From positions 124,001 to 188,000 of the forward strand of contig UEGQ01000010.1 in NCBI GenBank assembly GCA_900466005.1: DNA of 64,000 nucleotides, given 5' to 3'. The DNA comes from Hyphomicrobiales bacterium. GTDB taxonomy: Bacteria > Pseudomonadota > Alphaproteobacteria > Rhizobiales > Rhizobiaceae. Shown one piece after another: positions 18,579 to 26,815 of the stretch. The notes below the pieces were generated by a model. It made no database searches, was not told the origin of the DNA, and saw only the letters and a program-made list of their open reading frames with translations. A program made the position numbers and the translations under genes. Position 1 is the first letter of the stretch. Each line of letters begins with the position of its first letter.

Positions 18579-19077
18579 ACTCGATGTCCGCCCGATCCTG
18601 AAGAACGGCGGCGAACCCTTCCAGGCCATCATGCAGGCCGTCCAGTCGCTCGGGGCCGGGCAGTCGTTGCGCCTTCTTGCGACCTTCCGGCCGGTGCCGC
18701 TGTTCCAGGTCATGGCCGGCCGCGGCTACGACCATATCGATCGTGAAATCGACGGCGGCGACTGGGAGGTGCTGTTCACGCCCAAGGTCGGCGCATCCGA
18801 CGCCGACGTTTCCGAGGACGCCGACGAACCGGCGGTCTGGCCGGAGCCCGAACGCTATCTTGATCTCGCCGATCTCGATCCGCCGGAGCCGATGGTGCGC
18901 GTGCTCGCCGCCACGGAGAAGATGGAGCCGGGCGAGGTGCTCTTCGCGCTGCTCTCGCGCGAGCCGGTCTTCCTGTTTCCGGAGCTGAAGAAGCGTGGCC
19001 ACCAGTGGGCCGGAAATCTGAGTGAAGACGGCGCGGTCTATCGCCTCCTCGTTCGCATCGGCCCGAGGCCGGAGTGA
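18559..19077 (+). CDS. Tandem DUF2249 protein (172 aa)
   Basis: Contains two DUF2249-like halves: residues about 5-70 (YELDVRPILKNGGEPFQAIMQAVQSLGAGQ ... VMAGRGYDHIDREIDGGDWEVLF) and about 98-170 (YLDLADLDPPEPMVRVLAATEKMEPGEV ... LKKRGHQWAGNLSEDGAVYRLLVR). They are joined by an acidic linker. No TusA-type catalytic cysteine is visible in either half. The ATG at 18559 follows GAGGAGGT and overlaps the membrane protein gene by 20 bp, so translation is coupled. Together with the 93-residue protein the operon encodes three DUF2249 units. Confidence 0.82.
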   Translation: MALPPYELDVRPILKNGGEPFQAIMQAVQSLGAGQSLRLLATFRPVPLFQVMAGRGYDHIDREIDGGDWEVLFTPKVGASDADVSEDADEPAVWPEPERYLDLADLDPPEPMVRVLAATEKMEPGEVLFALLSREPVFLFPELKKRGHQWAGNLSEDGAVYRLLVRIGPRPE

Positions 19078-19082
19078 CGGTC

Positions 19083-19403
19083 ATGGCGAACCTTGCCACC
19101 GTAGACAGTGACCGCATCGCGCTGCTGATCGACGAGCGCCTGCGCACGGTGATCGATCCGGAACTCGGCGAGAACATCGTCGACCTCGGCCTGATCTACG
19201 GAATCGTCGTCTCGCCCTCGGGTGCCGTGCGCGTGACGATGACGACGACGACGAAGGGATGCCCCGCGACGAGCTTCCTCACGGGGGCGGTCGAGGCCTG
19301 CGTGCGCGGTGTCGATGGCGTCCGCAGTGTCGAGATCGACCTCACCTACGAGCCGCCGTGGTCGCCGGACCTGATGGCGAGTGCCGCGGCGATGCGATTC
19401 TGA
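19083..19403 (+). CDS. DUF59 / MIP18-family metal-sulfur cluster assembly factor
   Basis: Protein of about 106 residues with the MIP18 fold. The key segments are VIDPELGENIVDLGLIYGIVV and the cysteine motif TTKGCPATSFL, as in SufT/PaaD-like factors that help deliver Fe-S clusters. The ATG at 19083 has GGAG 8 nt upstream; a GTG at 19074 overlapping the previous stop is an alternative start. It is the last gene of the DUF2249 operon and converges on the nsrR-like gene 13 bp away. Its presence suggests that a client of this operon carries an Fe-S or other metal-sulfur site. Confidence 0.85.
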   Translation: MANLATVDSDRIALLIDERLRTVIDPELGENIVDLGLIYGIVVSPSGAVRVTMTTTTKGCPATSFLTGAVEACVRGVDGVRSVEIDLTYEPPWSPDLMASAAAMRF

Positions 19404-19416
19404 GCGACGGTCTGAT

Positions 19417-19845
19417 TCAGGCGGCCCGGACGATGCCGAAGTCTTCCGGCCGCAACGCGAGGTCCGCGAGCGTGTAGCGGTCGAGCACGGCAAGGAAGGC
19501 CTCCAGCGCCTCGCCGAGCACGCCCTTCAGCCGGCAGGGCGCGCTGATCCTGCACTTGTTGCCGCTGGCGAAGCATTCGACCATGGCAAAATCGGTTTCC
19601 GTCACCCGCACCAGCGCGCCGAGCCGGATCTCTTCCGGCGGGCGGGCGAGCCGCAAGCCGCCGGTCCGTCCGCGCACAGCTTCCAGAAAGCCCTGTCGCG
19701 TCAGAAGGTTCGCGACCTTCATCAGATGGGCGCGGGAAATGTCGTAGGCGTTGGCGGTCTCCTCGATGGTGACCAGCCGGTCGGGGTGGGCGGCCGCCAT
19801 CATCATCAGCCGCATCGAATAGTCGGAAAAGGTCGTCAGTTGCAT
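19417..19845 (-). CDS. nsrR: Rrf2-family regulator, NsrR-like NO sensor
   Basis: Winged-helix repressor of 142 residues. The HTH is in TIEETANAYDISRAHLMKVANLLTRQGFLEAVRGRTGG. Three cysteines (C91, C98, C104 in CFASGNKCRISAPC) match the [4Fe-4S] ligands of NsrR, which is disabled by NO. The N-terminal MQLTTFSDYSMRLMM is also NsrR-like. An inverted repeat lies upstream. Location beside nirK, nnrS and the DUF2249 operon fits NO-responsive control. IscR or RirA are less likely because of the cysteine spacing. Confidence 0.85.
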   Translation of the reverse strand: MQLTTFSDYSMRLMMMAAAHPDRLVTIEETANAYDISRAHLMKVANLLTRQGFLEAVRGRTGGLRLARPPEEIRLGALVRVTETDFAMVECFASGNKCRISAPCRLKGVLGEALEAFLAVLDRYTLADLALRPEDFGIVRAA

Positions 19846-19897
19846 GGCGTCGGCAGTCGGTTGTGCATCGCGTCATTATATATGGTGATGCGGAAAT

Positions 19898-19920
19898 GCA
19901 TCTATGAATATCCATGATGC
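19898..19920. promoter_or_regulatory. Candidate Rrf2/NsrR operator
   Basis: A 23-bp element upstream of the nsrR-like gene with outer arms GCATC/GATGC and an inner near-palindrome ATGAATATCCAT. It is AT-rich within a GC-rich genome and 53 bp before the start codon, as expected of an autoregulatory site. Binding is inference. Confidence 0.4.
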
Positions 19921-20114
19921 TATATGTCGCGGCGTGCGGGCGCAAGAATCGGTCGCCGCACCGGCTGTCTGCCGAAAAGATATTTCGTGCCAGAGGCTTG
20001 ATGTTCGAAGGGCCGCGACGGTACCGCCGCGGTCCTTCACAGATGATTATGAGCCTGCGACCTAATCCGGTGCCTCGGGCGATCACCCCGTAGACGCCGG
20101 AGCGAAAACGCCGC

Positions 20115-21338
20115 CTAGCAGGAGGCGAGCGGCGTCCGCCTGACGGCGAGCAGCATCGGCCCATGTTCGAAAAGGAAGAGGCCGAAGGCGACGATCCAGG
20201 CGAGGCCGGCCGCCGCGAGCATCGGCTCGTAGAGATCCGGCATGAGGTCGGCGAGCGGCCGCAGGACAGCCGCGACGATCAGTGAGAGATAGGAGAGCGC
20301 CGTCGTCGTCGAGGCGCTGAGCTGGCGGCCGGTATGCCCGCGGGTCACGCGGGTGATGACCGCGAGCATCATCACGCCGATCGCCCCGACGGTCAGGATG
20401 TGCAGCACCGAGAAGTCGTCGATGAGGCCCGTTGCGCCGAGCGCGATGCCGAGGAAGCCGAGCGGCACGAAGGCGTAGCCGACATGCAGGATGATGAGCA
20501 GTTTCTCCGCCCGGGTTTCCCAGCCCCGCCAGCGGGAGAGGCGGGCGACGTGCAGGCCGGCGGCGAGTGCCGCGGCAACTGCCGTCACCGGATGGGACGG
20601 CTCGAAAATCCACGCCGCCAACGCCAGACCTCCGAAGGTGATCGCGACACTGTCGAAGCGGTTGAACGGCACCGGAAAGACGGTCCGGCCCGCCTTGTTC
20701 AGCCAGTTGCGGGTGAAGCTCGGCACGATCCGGCCGCCGATGATCATGATCAGCATCACATAGGCCGAGACGGCGAGGCGATCGGCGAAGCCGTCGTGGA
20801 CGCCGATGATCACCATCCGGTGGAAGAAGATGTTGGCGAGCGTGAGGGCGGCAAGGCCGCCGAGCACCTTGAGGTCGCGCCACTTGCGGCCGGCGATGAT
20901 CTCGCGGCCGTTGATGAAGAGGAGGGCCGGCAGGAAGAGCGCGTCGATAGTGGCGGAGACCGGCACGCCGAGGAGATCGGGCGCGAGCATGGCGAGCCGC
21001 CCGGCGACCCAGATCGAGAACAGGATGATGAGCGGCCGCCCCGAAACCGGCAGGCGTCCGGTCCAGTTCGGCACGGCGGTCATCAGGAAGCCGGCGAGCA
21101 CCGCGGGCGCGAAGCCGAAGAGCATCTCGTGTGCGTGCCAGTGCGGTGCGCCGTAGTCGCCGCCGATCGGCCAGCCGAATGCCAGCGCGCCGATCCAGAG
21201 CGCCATCGCCGCGACGGCCCAGACACCGGCGCCGAGAAAGAAGGGCCGGAAGCCGTAGGAAAAGAGGACAGGGCCGGTCTGCGCCAGCCCGCGCGGCACG
21301 GCGCGGCCGGTGCGGGGCTCGTGGGGAATGTCGTTCAT
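20115..21338 (-). CDS. nnrS: NnrS-family haem-copper membrane protein
   Basis: Polytopic membrane protein of 407 residues with about 12 helices. NnrS proteins bind haem and copper and protect against nitrosative stress during denitrification. Family motifs are FSYGFRPFFLGAGVWA near the N-terminus, WHAHEMLFGFAPAVLAGFLMTAVPNWTG (residues about 67-94), GGRIVPSFTRNWL, and LHILTVGAIGVMMLAVITRVTRGHTGR. The start is divergent from nirK with a perfect FNR-type box between them, so both are likely activated by NnrR. Confidence 0.95.
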   Translation of the reverse strand: MNDIPHEPRTGRAVPRGLAQTGPVLFSYGFRPFFLGAGVWAVAAMALWIGALAFGWPIGGDYGAPHWHAHEMLFGFAPAVLAGFLMTAVPNWTGRLPVSGRPLIILFSIWVAGRLAMLAPDLLGVPVSATIDALFLPALLFINGREIIAGRKWRDLKVLGGLAALTLANIFFHRMVIIGVHDGFADRLAVSAYVMLIMIIGGRIVPSFTRNWLNKAGRTVFPVPFNRFDSVAITFGGLALAAWIFEPSHPVTAVAAALAAGLHVARLSRWRGWETRAEKLLIILHVGYAFVPLGFLGIALGATGLIDDFSVLHILTVGAIGVMMLAVITRVTRGHTGRQLSASTTTALSYLSLIVAAVLRPLADLMPDLYEPMLAAAGLAWIVAFGLFLFEHGPMLLAVRRTPLASC

Positions 21339-21426
21339 GGGTCTAGCTCCGGATTGCGTGAACCCGCTCAGCCCTAAGGGACTTCATCGCCTGCTTCTTT
21401 GCGAAAACGCAATTATGGAGGCGTCA

Positions 21427-21440
21427 TTGATCTGGATCAA
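21427..21440. promoter_or_regulatory. FNR/NnrR-type box between nnrS and nirK
   Basis: TTGATCTGGATCAA is a perfect 5-bp inverted repeat with a 4-bp spacer. It is 89 bp before the nnrS start and 215 bp before the nirK start in a 316-bp divergent intergenic region. The rest of that region is AT-richer leader DNA with no recognisable gene. Confidence 0.8.
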
Positions 21441-21654
21441 TCGCCCTGCAGCGATGCATGGGAAATATTGTCGCACCTGAAATAAAGGACAAGTCGAAAT
21501 GATAAGCGGTAAAGTCTTTATTCCGGCAACATAAAGCAATGATTGCGACTATTCAAATATGTTTGCTTTGCAGCAAAGAAGGCGTCGGGGAAGCGTTTTA
21601 AGAAAGGTCATGGCCGGGCGGAAAGCGTCGCGGCAGTTTTCAAGGAGAACGAAG

Positions 21655-22788
21655 ATGACCGACCAGTTTCAACTTTCGCGCCGCGCCGTTTTGGCTGGTG
21701 CGGCTTTGACGGGCGCTGTCGGCACGCTGATCGCCAATGGTACGGTCGCGCGCGCCAACCAGCCGGCGCCGAAGCTCTCGGCAGCCGACATCGCCGCCCT
21801 GCCGCGGGTCAAGGCCGAGCTCGTCGCGCCGCCCTTCGTTCACGCCCATACCCAGAAGGCCGAGGGCGGCCCGAAGATCGTCGAGTTCACGATGACGATC
21901 GAGGAAAAGAAGCTCGTCATCGACGACCAGGGCACCGAGGTTCAGGCCATGACCTTCAACGGTTCGGTTCCCGGCCCGCTGATGGTCGTCCACGAAGGCG
22001 ACTACGTCGAGCTCACCCTCATCAACCCGGAAACCAATACGCTTCAGCACAATATCGACTTCCATGCCGCCACCGGCGCACTGGGCGGCGGTGCGCTGAC
22101 CGAGATCAATCCGGGCGAAAGCACAATCCTGCGCTTCAAGGCGACCCGCGCCGGCGTCTTCGTCTACCACTGCGCACCTCCCGGAATGGTTCCGTGGCAC
22201 GTCACCTCGGGCATGAACGGCGCCATCATGGTGCTGCCGCGCGACGGCCTGAAGGACGCCAAGGGCAACGACATCACTTACGACAAGGTCTACTACGTCG
22301 GCGAACAGGACTTCTATGTCCCGCGTGACGAGAAGGGCAACTTCAAGAAGTACGAAAGCCCCGGCGACGCCTATGTCGATACGCTGGAAGTCATGCGCAA
22401 GCTGACCCCGAGCCATGTCGTCTTCAACGGTGCCGTCGGCGCGTTGACCGGCGACAAGGCGATGACGGCAGCCGTCGGCGAACGGGTTCTGATCGTCCAC
22501 TCGCAGGCGAACCGCGACACCCGTCCGCACCTGATCGGCGGCCATGGTGATTATGTCTGGGCGGGCGGCAAGTTCAACAACCCGCCGGATGTCGATCAGG
22601 AAACCTGGTTCATCCCGGGCGGTGCGGCCGCAGCGGCGCTCTACACCTTCCTGCAGCCGGGCATCTACGCCTACGTCAACCACAACCTCATCGAGGCCTT
22701 CGAGCTCGGTGCCGCCGCCCACTTCAAGGTTACCGGCGAGTGGAACGACGACCTGATGACGTCGGTCAAGCCGGGCGCGTCGATCTGA
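21655..22788 (+). CDS. nirK: Copper-containing nitrite reductase NirK
   Basis: Periplasmic trimeric enzyme (377 residues) reducing nitrite to NO. A Tat signal is present ([16 protein letters not shown]). Type 1 Cu ligands are H132, C173, H182 and M187; type 2 ligands are H137 and H172, with a third His in the C-terminal domain ([12 protein letters not shown]). Two cupredoxin domains and the family length are intact. The ATG at 21655 is preceded by AAGGAG; in-frame upstream codons lack such a site. nirV follows 79 bp later. Confidence 0.98.
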   Translation: MTDQFQLSRRAVLAGAALTGAVGTLIANGTVARANQPAPKLSAADIAALPRVKAELVAPPFVHAHTQKAEGGPKIVEFTMTIEEKKLVIDDQGTEVQAMTFNGSVPGPLMVVHEGDYVELTLINPETNTLQHNIDFHAATGALGGGALTEINPGESTILRFKATRAGVFVYHCAPPGMVPWHVTSGMNGAIMVLPRDGLKDAKGNDITYDKVYYVGEQDFYVPRDEKGNFKKYESPGDAYVDTLEVMRKLTPSHVVFNGAVGALTGDKAMTAAVGERVLIVHSQANRDTRPHLIGGHGDYVWAGGKFNNPPDVDQETWFIPGGAAAAALYTFLQPGIYAYVNHNLIEAFELGAAAHFKVTGEWNDDLMTSVKPGASI

Positions 22789-22827
22789 CGGACCGGACCC
22801 AGGGCTTCGGCCCCGTGACGGCAGCCT

Positions 22828-22848
22828 GCCGCGGAACTCCTCCGCGGC
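22828..22848 (+). other. Hairpin between nirK and nirV
   Basis: Perfect 8-bp stem (GCCGCGGA / TCCGCGGC) with a 5-nt loop and no T-tract. It may stabilise the nirK message or reduce read-through into nirV; this is inference. Confidence 0.4.
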
Positions 22849-22867
22849 GGGTGGAAAGGACAGGATC

Positions 22868-23782
22868 ATGGCAACGACACTTCACAAGCCCTCCGTCTCC
22901 GCCGCCTCGCTCCTTGCTCCGGCGCTCATCCTCGCCGCGCTCGCCTCCGCCGTCGGCGTGAGTTCGGGGATGATTGGCGGCAATCCCGGGACGGAAGGCG
23001 TCGTCCCGCCCGAGACGGTGGTCGTTGCGCCGCGAACCTTCAGCTACCGCAGTCCCGCCGATTACCTGCGCAACGGCTTTGCCGTCGACGCGCCGATGGT
23101 GACGGCGACCGTCGATGCGCCGCTCGAAATCATGAAATACCAGGTGACCGCCGCCGACTACGCGCGCTGCGTCATGGACGGCGCCTGCGCGGCCACAGAC
23201 CCGAAGGCAGAGATGCCGTCGGGTGAAGTGCCGGTAACCGGCGTCAGCTATGACGATGCCGTCGCCTATGCCCGCTGGCTCTCGGAGCGGACCGGCAGCG
23301 TCTGGCGCCTGCCGACCGCCGAGCAATGGGCCTTCGCCGCCGGCTCGCGCGGGTCCGACGACGCGCTCGGCGTCGATGCCGACAGCCGCAACCCGGCGCT
23401 GCGCTGGATTGCCGACTATGAGCGCGAAGCCGCCCGCAAGGCGGCCCGCAATCCGGTCGCCCAGCCGCTCGGCGCCTTCGGCGAGAACGAGTTCGGCATC
23501 GCCGATCTCGCCGGCAATGTCTGGGAGTGGACGACGACCTGCGACACGCGGATCAATGTCGATGGCGACGGCAAGCTGCTCAGCAAGGCCAGTGCCTGCG
23601 GCATCTACGTGACCGAGGGCAAGCACCGCGCGCCGATGAGTTCCTTTATCCGCGACCCGAAGAGCGGCGGCTGCTCGGTCGGCACACCACCCGACAATCT
23701 CGGCTTCCGCCTCGTTCGCGACAGTCGCTGGTATGCGCCGCTCATGAGGGCGCTGACCCGCGGGACGGCATTCGAAAGCTGA
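22868..23782 (+). CDS. nirV: NirV, formylglycine-generating-enzyme-family protein
   Basis: Protein of 304 residues with an N-terminal hydrophobic segment (about 10-40) that acts as signal or anchor, then an FGE-sulfatase (SUMF1-like) domain. Typical parts are VTAADYARCVMDGACAATD, VPVTGVSYDDAVAYARWLSERTG, WRLPTAEQWAFAAG and IADLAGNVWEWTTTCD. NirV is encoded next to nirK in many denitrifiers but its role is not settled; it is not needed for all NirK enzymes. Cys residues are present but I cannot assign a Cu-dependent FGE active site. Confidence 0.93.
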   Translation: MATTLHKPSVSAASLLAPALILAALASAVGVSSGMIGGNPGTEGVVPPETVVVAPRTFSYRSPADYLRNGFAVDAPMVTATVDAPLEIMKYQVTAADYARCVMDGACAATDPKAEMPSGEVPVTGVSYDDAVAYARWLSERTGSVWRLPTAEQWAFAAGSRGSDDALGVDADSRNPALRWIADYEREAARKAARNPVAQPLGAFGENEFGIADLAGNVWEWTTTCDTRINVDGDGKLLSKASACGIYVTEGKHRAPMSSFIRDPKSGGCSVGTPPDNLGFRLVRDSRWYAPLMRALTRGTAFES

Positions 23783-23951
23783 TCCGCGCGTGCGGTCTCC
23801 CCGTTCTCGCCCTGCGACAAAGCGTCCACGGCCCCGTGTCGCAAAGGCGTTGAAAACCGGAGAGAAAGACTCCGAAAATCGCCGCCGCGGCTTTGCCCCC
23901 CTTCCCGATACGGGTATAACGGTCGAAAGTTATCCACCGTTCGAGGATACC

Positions 23952-24650
23952 GTGGCTGCCATAGACCGGACACTCGTCAGGTCGCTTTCGCTCTTCGAGA
24001 AGATGGGCGATGCGGACCTGGACAAGCTTCTCGCCTTCGCCAACTCCCGCCGCGTCCCGCAAGGGGAGTCGGTGTTCGAGCAGGGCGATGCGGCGACCCA
24101 CTTCTATCTGCTGCTGCACGGTCGGCTGAAGGTGATGCAGGTCACCCCGGACGGCCAGCAGATCATCGTCAGGGTGGTCCATCCCGGCGATCTCTTCGGC
24201 TTCGCCAAGGCGCTGAGGCGGAGCGACTATCCGGGCACGGCCGTCGCCGCCGCGGAATCGATCGTGCTCGCCTGGGCGACTGATCTATGGCCGGTCTTCG
24301 TGGAACAGAATCCCGACCTTGCCGTCAGTGCCATGCAGACGATCGGTGAAAGGCTCGAGGAAGCACATACCCGCCTGCGCGAGATGTCGACCGAGGAGGT
24401 CGAACGCCGCGTCGCCCATACGGTCTTGCGGCTCACCAAGCGGGCCGGCAAGCCGGAGGGCGGCGGCATCCGCATCGACTTCCAGATCTCCCGCCAGGAC
24501 ATCGCCGAGATGACCGGAACCACCCTGCACACCGTCTCCCGCATCTTGAGCGGCTGGGAGTCCCGCGGCCTCGTCGAAGGCGGCCGCCAGCGCCTCGTGG
24601 TGCTCGATCCGCAGAAGCTGGCGCAACTTGCCGAGGGCCGGGACAAGTAG
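23952..24650 (+). CDS. nnrR: NnrR, Crp/Fnr-family nitrogen-oxide regulator
   Basis: Transcription activator of about 232 residues. The N-terminal cyclic-nucleotide-binding-like beta-barrel (VPQGESVFEQGDAATHFYLLLHGRLKVM) is followed by a dimer helix and an HTH (ISRQDIAEMTGTTLHTVSRILSGWESRGLVE). The FNR cluster cysteines are absent, as in NnrR/DNR, which respond to NO. The GTG at 23952 gives MAAIDRTLVRSLSLFEKMGDADLDK, like known NnrR N-termini, with GAGGA upstream; an ATG at 23790 would add 54 residues of no family likeness. It probably acts at the boxes at 15777, 16757, 21427 and 24704. Confidence 0.92.
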   Translation: MAAIDRTLVRSLSLFEKMGDADLDKLLAFANSRRVPQGESVFEQGDAATHFYLLLHGRLKVMQVTPDGQQIIVRVVHPGDLFGFAKALRRSDYPGTAVAAAESIVLAWATDLWPVFVEQNPDLAVSAMQTIGERLEEAHTRLREMSTEEVERRVAHTVLRLTKRAGKPEGGGIRIDFQISRQDIAEMTGTTLHTVSRILSGWESRGLVEGGRQRLVVLDPQKLAQLAEGRDK

Positions 24651-24703
24651 CGGCGCGCGTCTCTTCTTCTTGCCGAAAAAGATTCATCCTGAATGAATCT
24701 AAT

Positions 24704-24717
24704 TTGCGTTGTGTCAA
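24704..24717 (+). promoter_or_regulatory. NnrR-type box before the pseudoazurin gene
   Basis: TTGCGTTGTGTCAA has the TTG-N8-CAA layout with the same left arm as the DUF2249 operon box. It lies 79 bp before the pseudoazurin start, a normal distance for activation. Confidence 0.6.
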
Positions 24718-24795
24718 AGATGGAAGGGCGTCTCCATCCTATTGAGAGGGCAACGGGCATCCACCCCGGGATGCCCTGACACCAAGGAGAATGAC

Positions 24796-25233
24796 ATGCG
24801 TTCCGTTACCAAGTATCTCATCGGCGCCGCCCTGCTGACCGCCTTCGGCGCCCCCGCCATGGCCGCCGATTTCGAGGTCCACATGCTGAACAAGGGCAAG
24901 GACGGCGTCATGGTGTTCGAACCCGCGCTGACCAAGGTCGCGGCCGGCGACACGATCACCTTTCTGCCCACCGACAAGGGCCACAATGCCGAAACCGTCA
25001 AGGACATGATCCCGGAAGGCGCCGAAGCGTTCAAGGGCAAGATCAACGAGACGGTCAAGGTCACCTTCACCGTGCCCGGCGCCTATGTGATCAAGTGCAA
25101 CCCGCATTTCAGCATGGGCATGGTCGCCGTGGTCGTCGTCGGTGACGCTCCCGCCAACGTCGACGAGATCAAGAGCGTCAAGGCGCCGAAGAAGGCCCAC
25201 GAGCGCATCGAGAAGGAACTGGCTCAGCTCTGA
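24796..25233 (+). CDS. Pseudoazurin, type 1 copper electron donor
   Basis: Periplasmic blue copper protein of 145 residues with a 23-residue signal peptide ending AMA. Copper ligands are H63, C101, H104 and M109; after signal removal they are H40, C78, H81 and M86, exactly the pseudoazurin numbering. It is the likely electron carrier to NirK and perhaps NosZ. The ATG at 24796 has AAGGAGA upstream. It is single-gene, with an NnrR-type box before it and a strong terminator after it. Confidence 0.96.
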   Translation: MRSVTKYLIGAALLTAFGAPAMAADFEVHMLNKGKDGVMVFEPALTKVAAGDTITFLPTDKGHNAETVKDMIPEGAEAFKGKINETVKVTFTVPGAYVIKCNPHFSMGMVAVVVVGDAPANVDEIKSVKAPKKAHERIEKELAQL

Positions 25234-25278
25234 GCCGAGCAGTGCGCCCCACGCCCCCGGGGCGACGCAGAGGAGGAG

Positions 25279-25310
25279 AAAGCCCGCGAACCCCGCGGGC
25301 TTTTTCTTTT
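25279..25310 (+). terminator. Rho-independent terminator of the pseudoazurin gene
   Basis: Stem AAAGCCCGCG / CGCGGGCTTT with a 5-nt loop, followed by a T-rich tract (TTTTTCTTTT). It lies 46 bp after the stop codon. Confidence 0.9.
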
Positions 25311-25363
25311 CGGCGCGCGACTGCCGAGGCCGGCCGCCGCGGCCAGAGCGGCCACACCTCCTC

Positions 25364-25393
25364 CGTCACCCCGGCCTTGAGCCGGCATGACGG
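25364..25393. repeat. Short palindromic intergenic repeat
   Basis: A 30-bp element (starts CGTCACCCCGGCCTTGAGCC) with palindromic GCCGG arms. Close copies occur at 53891-53920 and, inverted, at 54001-54030. It sits in the 312-bp gap between the pseudoazurin terminator and the diguanylate cyclase, where I see no gene. Confidence 0.7.
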
Positions 25394-25545
25394 CAGCCTT
25401 GTGTTTGCGGGGCAGACCGCCGAACCTCGGAATGCAAGTCTGTCGGCAGGGTGTGTCCGCCACCCGCCAGGGGCGAAGGCTTAACGGAATTTCCATTCAT
25501 CATGCGCAGAATGTCGGCTTACTTGAATAAGGCCGGATTGCAGTA

Positions 25546-26790
25546 TTGGAGCAATTTCTACACCTGCCGACCATCATGGTCGTCTATGCCCTCGGTACGC
25601 TGGTCGTCGCCGTCATTTCGCTGGGCATCTGGTGGCATGACCGCAGCAACAAGGCTTCCGCCTTGCTCGGGCTCGCCTCGGTCGCCGGGATCATCGGCGC
25701 CGTCCTGCACGGGTTGCGCCTCGTCGTGCCGTTCTGGCTCTCCACCGGACTTGGTTTCCCGATCGCCTTCGTCGGCATCGGCCTCTTCTGGAGCGCCTTC
25801 GCGGTTTTCGACAACCGCCGGCCGAACTATCTCATGGCCTTTGCCGGGGCGCTTTTGAGCCTCGCCATCTATCCGCTGTCGCCCTTCCAGGACTCGACGG
25901 TGTTCCGTGCGGTCTTCGCAGCCGTGATCTTCGGCGCCTACAACGGGCTTGCCGCCTGGGAGGTCTATCGCGGCGGGCTTCGCGAGCCGCTGCCGTCGCG
26001 CACGCTCGCCTGCGCGATCAATCTCGGCCACGCGCTGCTCTGGCTCGCGCGCATTCCCTTCGCCCTCTTCGTGGCGCCCCCGGTCGATGCGCAGGAGCAC
26101 TACGCAGCCTGGTTCGTCGGCCTGTCGCTGCTCTCGGCGCTCTCCAACATGTTCGGCATGTTTTCGCTCGCCATGCTCGCCAAGGATCGATCCGAACGCC
26201 GCTACCGGATCGCGGCGGAAACCGATGCGCTGACGGGGCTCGACAACCGCCGCTCCTTCATCGCGAAGACGGAGGCGATGCTTGCGCGACCGGGCGTGCC
26301 GAGCGCGATGCTGCTCTGCGATCTCGATCACTTCAAGGCTGTCAACGACACCGATGGTCATCTCGCCGGCGACCGCGTGCTGGTCGCCTTTTCCGAACTG
26401 CTGCGCCGGCAGATGCCGGAAAACGCCGTCGTCGCGCGGTTCGGCGGCGAGGAATTCGCCTGTCTCGTCCCGGGGGCGGGGCTCGAAGAAGCCCGTGCGC
26501 TCGCCGATGTCTTCCGGCAGGCCGTCGAGCGGCAGGCGATCCCCTTCGAAGGCCGCAATCTCGCGATCACCGTCAGCATCGGCGTGGCGGTGAAGGGCGA
26601 GGGGGCCGCGACCCTCGATCTTCTTCTCGCCTCGTCCGACACCATGCTCTATCTGGCCAAGGCCGAGGGGCGCAATTGCGTCCGCGCCATGCAGCTGCCG
26701 GCTGCCCTGGCTGCATCCGCAGGGCGGGGCGGTGCCAGCGACCAGGCGGGCGCCGTCGCCGGCCGCACCCTGCATTCCCGTCCCGCCTGA
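25546..26790 (+). CDS. Membrane-bound diguanylate cyclase (GGDEF)
   Basis: Protein of 414 residues: six to seven hydrophobic segments in the first about 215 residues, then a GGDEF domain. The domain shows TDALTGLDNRRSF, the substrate segment CDLDHFKAVNDTDGHLAGD and an intact active-site loop RFGGEEF. It should make cyclic di-GMP. The frame opens with TTG at 25546 (MEQFLHLPTIMVV); an ATG at 25576 would remove ten residues. No EAL domain is present. The Ala/Gly-rich C-terminal tail of about 30 residues is probably disordered. Confidence 0.88.
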   Translation: MEQFLHLPTIMVVYALGTLVVAVISLGIWWHDRSNKASALLGLASVAGIIGAVLHGLRLVVPFWLSTGLGFPIAFVGIGLFWSAFAVFDNRRPNYLMAFAGALLSLAIYPLSPFQDSTVFRAVFAAVIFGAYNGLAAWEVYRGGLREPLPSRTLACAINLGHALLWLARIPFALFVAPPVDAQEHYAAWFVGLSLLSALSNMFGMFSLAMLAKDRSERRYRIAAETDALTGLDNRRSFIAKTEAMLARPGVPSAMLLCDLDHFKAVNDTDGHLAGDRVLVAFSELLRRQMPENAVVARFGGEEFACLVPGAGLEEARALADVFRQAVERQAIPFEGRNLAITVSIGVAVKGEGAATLDLLLASSDTMLYLAKAEGRNCVRAMQLPAALAASAGRGGASDQAGAVAGRTLHSRPA

Positions 26791-26815
26791 GCACCGGGCG
26801 GTCTATCCCGCGCCA

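Noticed and set aside
23790-23951. Longer N-terminus for NnrR starting at 23790
   Set aside because: The extra 54 residues are Arg/Pro-rich and foreign to Crp/Fnr proteins; GTG 23952 gives the usual family start.
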